Origin: Phycisphaerales bacterium
GTDB taxonomy: Bacteria; Planctomycetota; Phycisphaerae; UBA1845; Fen-1342
Assembly (NCBI GenBank): GCA_016710275.1
Contig: JADJXS010000001.1
Location: forward strand, 744,001 to 808,000
Direction: 5' to 3'
Length of the DNA: 64,000 nucleotides
The position numbers were made by a program, and so were the translations under genes. The notes under the pieces were generated by a model, which made no database searches, had not been told where the DNA came from, and saw only the letters and a program-made list of their open reading frames with translations. Positions 60,761 to 64,000 of the stretch are shown here, piece by piece. The stretch's first letter is position 1; every line of letters begins with the position of its first letter.

Positions 60761-62245
60761 ATGCCCACGCTTGAGTCTGCGGCGCAGCGCTCCTACAGTG
60801 GGCCGCGCCGGTCGGCACGCCCGCTCAACCCGCCGATAGAACCAGCGGCCCTGGGTTCGTGTACCACCGGCAAGGCGACCATGACCGCTCACGTGGAATC
60901 CGCGCCCGCGTCCGACTCCGAGGGCGGCGCTGCGCGACCGGCCGCAACCGCTTTCAGCGGGGCGCTCGGGGCAGACCCGGCCGCCGGAGCAGGCGGCGGC
61001 GGGCCGCGGCGCGTCATCGTCGTCATCACCGAAGATCATTACGTCGCGTCGCCGGAGGGGGTCTTCACGCGCTTCGGCCTCGACTACGGCTACTGGACGC
61101 AATACCTGCGCGTCTTCGATGAGGTGCGGCCGCTGGCGCGGGTGCAGTGCGTGGAGTCGGCTGACCCGTCGTGGCGGCGGTCCGACGGCCCGCGGGTTTG
61201 TTTTGCGCCCATCCCCTTTTATCAGGGCATTGCGTCGCTGGCGAAAAATCTCGGGCGCGTGCGGCGGGCGATTCGCGACGGATTGCGCTGCGATGCGCCG
61301 GAATCCGACAATTCGCGCTATTACTACGCCATGCGCGGCAGCGGGCCGCTGTGCGTGCTGGCGTGGCGGGCGCTGCGCAGCGCGCGGCGGCCGTTCGCCC
61401 GGCAGATCGTCGGCCACGACCGCGAGGGGGTGCACATGGGAACCACGCTGCGGCCGGCGTTCCTGCGCGACTGGATCGCGCGCGGGCTGTACAGCGTCAG
61501 CCGGCGGATGGTCCGCGAGGCGGCGACGGTGGCGTATGTCGCATCGCACCTGCGCGACGCCTATCCCGAAGCGCCCGGCGCGCCGGTTTTCTTCTTTTCC
61601 GACGTGAATCTTGATGCGGCGCTGATCGCGCGGCCGCGGCGCGCGGACGAATTCGCCGCCGACGCGCTGCGGATCGTCTCCGTCGGGCGGATGAACCCCG
61701 AGAAGGGATACGACGTACTGCTGGACGCGGCGGAGCGCCTGCTGGCGGCGGGCGAGACGCGCTGGTCGCTGGAGGTCGTCGGCGTCGGGCCGCAGTTGGA
61801 AGCGCTGCGCGCCCGTGCGGCGGGCGGGCCGCTGGCCGGCCATGTGCGATTCAGCGGGTGGGTGCCGTTGGGGCCGGAGTTGTACCGGCGGCTGGACGAG
61901 GGTGATCTATACGTGCAACCGTCGCTGACGGAGGGCACGCCGCGGGCGCTGCTGGAGGCGATGGCGCGCGGGCTGCCGGCGCTGGGGTCGAACGTCGGCG
62001 GCATTCCGGCGCTGGTCAGTGCCGATGCGCTGCTGCCGGCGGGCGACGCTGATGCCTGGGCGGCGGCCTTGCGCGGATTGATCGGGCAGCGCGAGGAACT
62101 GGCCCGTCGTTCGAAGGATTGCTTTGACCTGGCGATGCGCTTTCACCCGGACGTGATGCACGCCCGCAAGCGCGAATACTGGACCACCCTGCGCGAGATC
62201 ACCGACCGCCGCGGCGCGGCGACGGGTGCGCGCGGCAGCGCCTGA
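60761..62245 (+). CDS. Glycosyltransferase family 4 protein
   Basis: 494 residues from the ATG at 60761 (GGAG six bases upstream); a second candidate start is the ATG at 60881, closer to conserved sequence. The first ~85 residues are low-complexity. The GT-B fold follows: R-V-I-V-V-I-T-E-D-H in the acceptor domain, and in the donor domain V-S-V-G-R-M-N-P-E-K-G-Y-D-V-L, V-G-V-G-P-Q, F-S-G-W-V-P, and the sugar-nucleotide motif E-G-T-P-R-A-L-L-E-A-M-A-R-G-L-P-A. It probably builds a surface or exopolysaccharide, given the amidotransferase gene 14 bp downstream. Confidence 0.87.
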   Translation: MPTLESAAQRSYSGPRRSARPLNPPIEPAALGSCTTGKATMTAHVESAPASDSEGGAARPAATAFSGALGADPAAGAGGGGPRRVIVVITEDHYVASPEGVFTRFGLDYGYWTQYLRVFDEVRPLARVQCVESADPSWRRSDGPRVCFAPIPFYQGIASLAKNLGRVRRAIRDGLRCDAPESDNSRYYYAMRGSGPLCVLAWRALRSARRPFARQIVGHDREGVHMGTTLRPAFLRDWIARGLYSVSRRMVREAATVAYVASHLRDAYPEAPGAPVFFFSDVNLDAALIARPRRADEFAADALRIVSVGRMNPEKGYDVLLDAAERLLAAGETRWSLEVVGVGPQLEALRARAAGGPLAGHVRFSGWVPLGPELYRRLDEGDLYVQPSLTEGTPRALLEAMARGLPALGSNVGGIPALVSADALLPAGDADAWAAALRGLIGQREELARRSKDCFDLAMRFHPDVMHARKREYWTTLREITDRRGAATGARGSA

Positions 62246-62259
62246 ACAGGAGCCGAGCC

Positions 62260-64000
62260 TTGTGCGGGATCGCCGGAATCTGGGGCGGGGCGGAGGAGGG
62301 GCGGCTGCTGCGCGCCGTTCGCGCCCTGCAGCATCGCGGGCCGGATGATGAGGGCGTGTGGTTTGATCGCGCTGCGGACGTGGGGCTGGGCCAGCGGCGG
62401 CTGTCGATCATCGACCTGGCGGGCGGGCACCAGCCGATGAGCAACGAGGACGGCTCGATCTGGGTTGTCTTCAACGGGGAGATTTACAACTACGTCGAGC
62501 TGCGCGATGAGCTGATCGCGGCCGGGCATCGCTTCGCCACTCACAGCGACACCGAGACGATCGTTCACCTCTATGAACAGGACGGCGTCGATTTTCCTCG
62601 GCGGCTGCGCGGCATGTTCAGCATCGCCATCTGGGACGGCCGCCGCCGGCAACTCGTGCTGGTGCGGGATCGGCTGGGGAAAAAGCCGCTGTATTACGCC
62701 GAAGGGGCCGACGGCTTCGTCTTCGGATCGGAGATCAAGTCCGTCGCGGCGGCGCTCTCCGGGTCGCTGGACATCGACGATCAGGCATTGACCGACTATC
62801 TCGGCTGGGGATTCGTTCCCGCGCCGCGCACCATCTACCGCCGCATCCGGCTGCTGGAATCGGCCTCGGCGCTGGTGCTGCGCGAGCGGCGCATCAGCGC
62901 CCGCACGCGCTACTGGAATTTCGACGTATCGCAGAAGGATCGATCCGTTTCGGCGGCGGAGGCGGTCGAGCGCGTCGACGCGGCGCTGCGCGAATCGGTG
63001 CGGCTGCGGCTGCGGGCGGATGTGCCGGTGGGCGCATTCTTGTCGGGCGGAATCGACAGCGGGCTGGTGACGGCGATGGCCGCGCAGCAGTATCCCGGAA
63101 AGCTGCTGACGGTCTCGATCGGCTTTGAGGAGGGGGGGTTCGACGAGCGGCCGCTGGCGCGACTGGTCGCGGAGCGCTACGGCACCGATCATCGCGAGGT
63201 GGTGGTGCGCTGCGAGGCGGGGGAGATTTTGCCGACGATCGCGGCGGCATTTGACCAGCCCTATGCGAACACGTCGGCGATCCCGAATTATTACGTCGCG
63301 CGCGAGGCGCGGCGGCACCTGAAGGTGGTGCTGACCGGCGACGGCGGCGATGAGATTCTGGCCGGCTATCGACGCTACTTTGCGGCGCGGCTCAACGCCG
63401 CCCTGGCATTCACCGACAACGCCGCCGGGCGGATCGGATGGCAGGCGCTGCGGGCCGTGCTGCCCCGGCCGCGCAGCTTCCGCACCCCCTATGCGTTCGC
63501 GCAGCGCATCGTTCGCGGCATGGCCGTCGATCCGGTGACGCGGCATTTCCTGTGGGGCAACGACATGCTCGGCGCGGCGGATCTCGCGGCGCTGTGCGGC
63601 GGACGAAGCTGGATCCGCCAGACGCAGCCGTCCGAGCGCATCGTCAGCCAGCTGTTCAATGAGTACACCGGTGCGCACGCCGTGGACCGCATGATGGCGG
63701 TGGACGCCCGCACGACGCTGGTGGACGGACTAAACCTCAAGCTCGACATGTGCACGATGCAGCACTCGCTGGAGGCGCGCAGCCCGCTGCTGGATCACGT
63801 GCTGATCGACACGGTCAATCGCTTCCCGGCTTCCGTGAAGCTTCACGGCCGGCAGACGAAACCGCTCCTGCGGAAGCTCGCCGAGCGATACCTGCCGGTC
63901 GAGGTCTGCACAGCGCCGAAGCGCGGCTTTGAAGTGCCGCTGCTGCACTGGCTGGAGAATGACCTGCGGCAGGTTCGCGACGATATCATCCTCTCCCCGT
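62260..64000 (+). CDS. Asparagine synthase (glutamine-hydrolysing) family amidotransferase, cut by right edge
   Basis: The frame starts at a TTG (62260-62262) directly before the Cys codon that must become residue 1 of the mature glutaminase; AGGAG lies eight bases upstream. The class II glutaminase domain reads C-G-I-A-G-I-W, H-R-G-P-D-D-E-G, R-L-S-I-I-D-L-A-G-G-H-Q-P and F-N-G-E-I-Y-N-Y. The synthetase domain has the PP-loop F-L-S-G-G-I-D-S and L-T-G-D-G-G-D-E. 580 codons are present and the C-terminus is missing. With a GT4 gene just upstream and PEP-CTERM proteins in the genome, it resembles the amidotransferases of exosortase-linked polysaccharide loci, but ordinary AsnB is possible. Confidence 0.9.
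   Translation, partial: MCGIAGIWGGAEEGRLLRAVRALQHRGPDDEGVWFDRAADVGLGQRRLSIIDLAGGHQPMSNEDGSIWVVFNGEIYNYVELRDELIAAGHRFATHSDTETIVHLYEQDGVDFPRRLRGMFSIAIWDGRRRQLVLVRDRLGKKPLYYAEGADGFVFGSEIKSVAAALSGSLDIDDQALTDYLGWGFVPAPRTIYRRIRLLESASALVLRERRISARTRYWNFDVSQKDRSVSAAEAVERVDAALRESVRLRLRADVPVGAFLSGGIDSGLVTAMAAQQYPGKLLTVSIGFEEGGFDERPLARLVAERYGTDHREVVVRCEAGEILPTIAAAFDQPYANTSAIPNYYVAREARRHLKVVLTGDGGDEILAGYRRYFAARLNAALAFTDNAAGRIGWQALRAVLPRPRSFRTPYAFAQRIVRGMAVDPVTRHFLWGNDMLGAADLAALCGGRSWIRQTQPSERIVSQLFNEYTGAHAVDRMMAVDARTTLVDGLNLKLDMCTMQHSLEARSPLLDHVLIDTVNRFPASVKLHGRQTKPLLRKLAERYLPVEVCTAPKRGFEVPLLHWLENDLRQVRDDIILSP

Overview
The window is high-GC DNA (roughly two-thirds G+C by eye) from what looks like a member of the Planctomycetota, probably near the Phycisphaerae. 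The evidence is two PEP-CTERM exported proteins, two dockerin-like secreted proteins with D-x-N-x-D-G type repeats, a DUF1559-like pseudopilin, a sigma factor beside a Ser/Thr kinase, an ECF sigma/anti-sigma pair, a PurL with two fused PurS-like segments, and small proteins ending in a CxxCGY...CPEC zinc ribbon. No rRNA, CRISPR array, integrase or complete insertion sequence was seen. One tRNA, Ala(CGC), is present.

Layout. 0-9.6 kb: the start of a HAF-like repeat protein running off the left edge, a PEP-CTERM protein, ribH-nusB, aroK with an oversized prepilin peptidase, proS with a fumarylacetoacetate-hydrolase-family gene, and flhF. 9.7-17.4 kb: M20 peptidase, sigma factor, Ser/Thr kinase, pseudopilin, dockerin protein, rimO. 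17.7-26.6 kb: one-directional cluster of resB, ccsA, a propeller-like exported protein, ECF sigma factor, anti-sigma-like protein and an exported protein with two STN-like segments, closed by a bidirectional terminator. 26.7-41 kb: DUF2617-like and DUF971 genes, accA, purL, lysA, ribF, a second PEP-CTERM protein, a dockerin/hydrolase plus HEAT-like pair, a HIT protein and unknowns. 41-48.7 kb: DUF255 thioredoxin-fold protein, a two-gene ABC exporter, homocysteine methyltransferase, YceH, tRNA-Ala, mutM. 48.7-51.7 kb: repeat-rich accessory DNA around a broken GxxExxY gene and a class V aminotransferase. 51.7-56.1 kb: tsaD, an orphan ABC permease, a cysteine-rich exported protein, a small membrane protein. 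56.2-59.7 kb: an accessory island with a PIN-domain operon under a palindromic operator and three unknown small membrane or zinc-ribbon genes lying between two copies of an aldo/keto reductase 3' end. 59.7-64 kb: aldo/keto reductase, GT4 glycosyltransferase and an asparagine-synthase-type amidotransferase cut by the right edge, possibly the start of an exopolysaccharide locus.

Four genes (ribH, the Ser/Thr kinase, the propeller-like protein, GxxExxY) each change frame once at a short homopolymer-rich spot, and the PIN partner gene may do so near its start. Three of these are extra bases in G/C runs. Sequence error is the simplest explanation for the housekeeping genes, but it cannot be separated from true mutation here.

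The best candidates for something undescribed are the PIN operon with its roughly 265-residue partner of unknown fold and a perfect 17-bp palindrome over the -35 box; the cysteine-rich exported protein built from two repeats; and the aldo/keto-reductase-tail-flanked zinc-ribbon island. Short tandem repeats (units 13, 15, 18, 23, 27 and 30 bp) and small inverted repeats are unusually frequent, inside genes as well as between them.
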